Origin: Paramecium tetraurelia
Taxonomy: Eukaryota; Ciliophora; Oligohymenophorea; Peniculida; Parameciidae
Assembly: GCF_000165425.1 (NCBI RefSeq)
Contig: NW_001799510.1
Coordinates: 23,674-87,673, forward strand
Direction: 5' to 3'
Length of the DNA: 64,000 bases
Under the pieces are notes generated by a model. The model was not told the DNA's origin. It was given only the letters and a program-made list of their open reading frames with translations, and did not search any database. Shown here one piece after another: positions 61,387 to 64,000 of this stretch (within the stretch, counting starts at the first letter, position 1; each line of letters begins with the position of its first letter). The translations under genes and the position numbers were made by a program.

Positions 61387-62132
61387 AATTTATTTGTAAA
61401 TTTAATTAATAAGTAGTAAAAAAAAATCCCCAGAATATAAATTTATGATGATTTAGCGTTCTGAATAAAAAGGCTTTTCTCTAATATTCACACATTCAAT
61501 AAGTAAATTATATCTATATATTTCCTATTCCAACAGTTCATTAGTAAGAGTCAGTATTTAAAAAAGGTCAGTATCAATAATAATCTTAACTCATATACCA
61601 TAATTTAGTTATTTCTACCTTCAAAGAGAATGCTGCAATGTATATTAGGATTTAATTAAGTGTTCTTGGCTAAGTTCAGTTTTTTCATAAATAAAAATAA
61701 TTCTGTTTTTTTAAGAAAATTATTGCTTTCTTTTCATATATTGATGGTTTTTAGAAATTTAATAATTTAATCATGCTCAAAAACTATAATGCATTTATAG
61801 CAAAACATCTTTCAAAGTTAAGAAATCAGTTATAAAGGTTAAAAAATAAGGTCATTAAAATTTACATGCGAATATCAATTAAATAAGATGTGTTTTATCA
61901 AAAATTTCAGAATAATTAGATTGAAGTAACCTTTTATAAATTTATATAATATGAATTTCGATTTTATAATATTACTATAATAATGGAGAGGAGTAATGAA
62001 TAAGAATGATGGAGAACAATTTTTTAAACGCTAGTGCTATAATGATTATAATAATCCCATGTATTAAATTTATCATTCGTATAAATAGTTATTGAATTTA
62101 GAATTTAAAGAAATTTTTAAATTATATTTAAT
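61387..62132. other. A+T-rich spacer
   Basis: About 750 bases with nothing supportable; separates the kinase from the end of the macro-domain gene. Confidence 0.5.
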
Positions 62133-64000
62133 TCACTTAAAAATTAATTCACATTCAGTGCAAAATTAAGGTACATTTGATAATATTGTGATTTTCCCAC
62201 ACTCTAGGTTGTATTTTTATTAATAATCCTTGATTACTTCTAAAAATATATTAATTGCTTTAGTTCCATCATATGTTTTTAATTCCTCTTCATTAGTCAA
62301 ACATTATTGAAGTATACCATAGATCAATATTGTAATTGAAGAGAGCCTTCTCTTTAGAAATGTCTCAACCAATCTAAAAATAGATGAAATATTTACATCT
62401 TTAAAAATACTTAGTATAATAAACATGACTTATTTCCATTTAAATTTTGAGGTGTAGAAATCAATAAAACTTGATAAATGTTATTAAATTTCAATTTATA
62501 GCCTTGAATTAAGAAGCTTTAACCGTATTCGATATCATCCTTCGTTTAGTAATACTTAATTTTATATTCTAATTCATTCTTAAAGGAAGGTCCTGCTAAT
62601 TCGAAAAGCATTTTAACAACTCCAGAATTATAAGATTTAAGATCAATCGGACCTACTAAACAATCAGTTGGAGGAGCAGAGTCTAATTTTGATTGAATAA
62701 TTTCCCTTAATCTTTCACCTTTAAAAATAATCTACAATATTTCAACATTTTCATCAAGAATATCAACAATATGTATAGACAGAGGTGTTTAAAAATTAAA
62801 ATTTAGAATTGCTTAATAAAAGACTTCAGCACACTTAAATAATGGAAACCCGTAAATACCTGCAGAAATCATTGGAATTGCAATCGATGATAATTTCATT
62901 TCCTAACATTTTTGTAATCTATTGATTTAATTTTAAAATATACACATTTAAAATGCACTTATAAAGCTATTCTACTGATTTCTAAGGTTCTTATTAATTA
63001 TAGGTAGGACTAGCAGCATGAAAAATATAGTTTGGTCCTTAAAACGACTTTAATTTGTAACTATTGGTAACCACTACCTCCGAAGTTTCAATTTAGTTTC
63101 TACCAAGTTTTTAAAAAATTTAATCGATTTCCTATTCTAATTGATATTCACCAGCAGCTCGAAAGATAGATCCACAAACTCCACCACCTTTCTAAAGGAG
63201 ATTGTTAGCTGCATTTACAATGGCATCTATTCCTTTTATTTCAGTAATATCTTATTTATAAATGGAAACTGATATTCCATGCAACTTAAATTTTAGGGGA
63301 TCTAAGTTATATGATGGATTATTTAATTACCTTTTTTAACAACAATCCAATTTTTATTATTAAAATTTATTTCACTCCAATTTAAACTATCAGGATACTT
63401 GTTGATTGCTTCCTTAAAAGCATTGATTGGAGTATCCTTAGGTAAATCATTTTAATCCTCTATTAAATTATTATATATGTCATCTAAGCATAGACAACAT
63501 GTATAAAGCTTCAAACACTTTAAAGAGTATAACAGTCTTAGTTAATAATAATAAAAATTACATGTCTCGAAAACAATTAGCTAGTTATATCTGTCTTCCA
63601 ACTGTCTTATCGTAATTTGGACAAAATACCAGTAGGACATAATTACAATCAAGAGTTGCCACATTTGTTCTTACTGATTGCAAGAAATGTTCTTTATCAT
63701 TTTAAGCTAAATTCACGATATCTTCTAGTACAGTATATAAAGACTCTAATTTAATAAAAGAAGGTAAGCTTTATTTAAAATTGTATTTATTAACAGGAAT
63801 GGCAACACAATCAATTTTAATTAATTTTAGTTCCTAAAATGAATCATCTTAATCTTTCTTTATTCTTTGATGCAAATTCTCTGATTTTTCAATTCTTTAT
63901 TGAAATTATTAATCTGTATATTAAACTTTATTGAAATAAGAATCATTTGATTCCGATTTTATATCTTAACTTAAACCTTCTCCTTTTTGATCAAAAGGTT
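62133..64000 (-). CDS. Macro-domain protein (5' end beyond window)
   Basis: At least 560 residues. A clear macro domain: GIDAIVNAANNLLQKGGGVC, GSIFRAAGEYQLE, YIFHAASPTYN and SIAIPMISAGIYGFP, covering the ADP-ribose-binding loops (NAAN, GGGV, the AGIYGFP loop). A second region (LKSYNSGVVKMLFELAGPSF, RLVETFLKRRLSSITILIYG) may be further ADP-ribose- or adaptor-related but is not recognised. The N-terminal part includes CVAIPVNKYNF and NYVLLVFCPNYDKTVGRQ. Introns of 20-29 nt join the frames (for example those of 25, 29, 25 and 20 nt). Macro domains bind or hydrolyse mono-ADP-ribose. The start lies right of 64000. Confidence 0.85.

Noticed and set aside
1-64000. tRNA, rRNA, CRISPR, bacterial operon or transposon features
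   Set aside because: No cloverleaf or TTCGAAT-type B box outside coding frames, no repeat-spacer arrays, no transposase motifs, no telomeric repeats seen.

Overview
This window looks like a ciliate macronuclear chromosome, most likely Paramecium. TAA and TAG sit inside nearly every conserved protein at Gln-compatible positions, and TGA is almost the only terminator. Introns are tiny (mostly 20-32 nt, GT...AG), spacers are short and A+T-rich, and genes lie on both strands with no operons. All gene models below were read by hand with the code TAA/TAG=Gln, TGA=stop, so standard-code ORF calls do not apply here.

Layout. 0-7.2 kb: FCP1/SCP-type phosphatase, an unknown protein, histone chaperone ASF1, a Rab GTPase, NOP56 and a small C2H2 zinc-finger protein. 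7.2-21.8 kb: hypothetical and coiled-coil genes, a CFAP96-like ciliary protein, a 1,100-residue Gln-rich coiled coil, a Cys-rich/pseudokinase/MORN protein, LSM2, and a polyGln coiled-coil protein. 21.8-24.2 kb is gene-poor. 24.2-26.5 kb: a PIWI-clade Argonaute. 26.6-33.2 kb: ankyrin, coiled-coil and RING proteins around a 150-N assembly gap. 34.1-39.7 kb: FCF2, a small protein, a long membrane-protein reading frame broken by TGA, and ribosomal protein eL36. 39.7-47.6 kb: sparse, with a small membrane protein, unknown genes and a katanin-interacting-protein (DUF4457) homologue. 47.9-55.4 kb: pantothenate kinase, SURF1, INCENP, a PUF protein and unknown genes. 56.9-64 kb: a leucine-rich-repeat protein, a syntaxin-16/Tlg2-type SNARE, a protein kinase, and a macro-domain protein that runs off the right edge.

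Functionally this is housekeeping content: ribosome biogenesis (NOP56, FCF2, eL36), RNA metabolism (LSM2, PUF, PIWI), chromatin and mitosis (ASF1, INCENP), membrane traffic (Rab, syntaxin), mitochondria/CoA (SURF1, PanK) and cilia (CFAP96, KATNIP). I saw no tRNA, rRNA, CRISPR, transposon or telomere repeat.

The most unusual observation is that several otherwise coherent reading frames contain in-frame TGA at places where tryptophan would fit. The best case is the syntaxin-16-like gene, where TGA occupies the Trp of the conserved LPPKW motif. Nonsense mutation, assembly error or pseudogenes are the simplest explanations, but the recurrence deserves checking.
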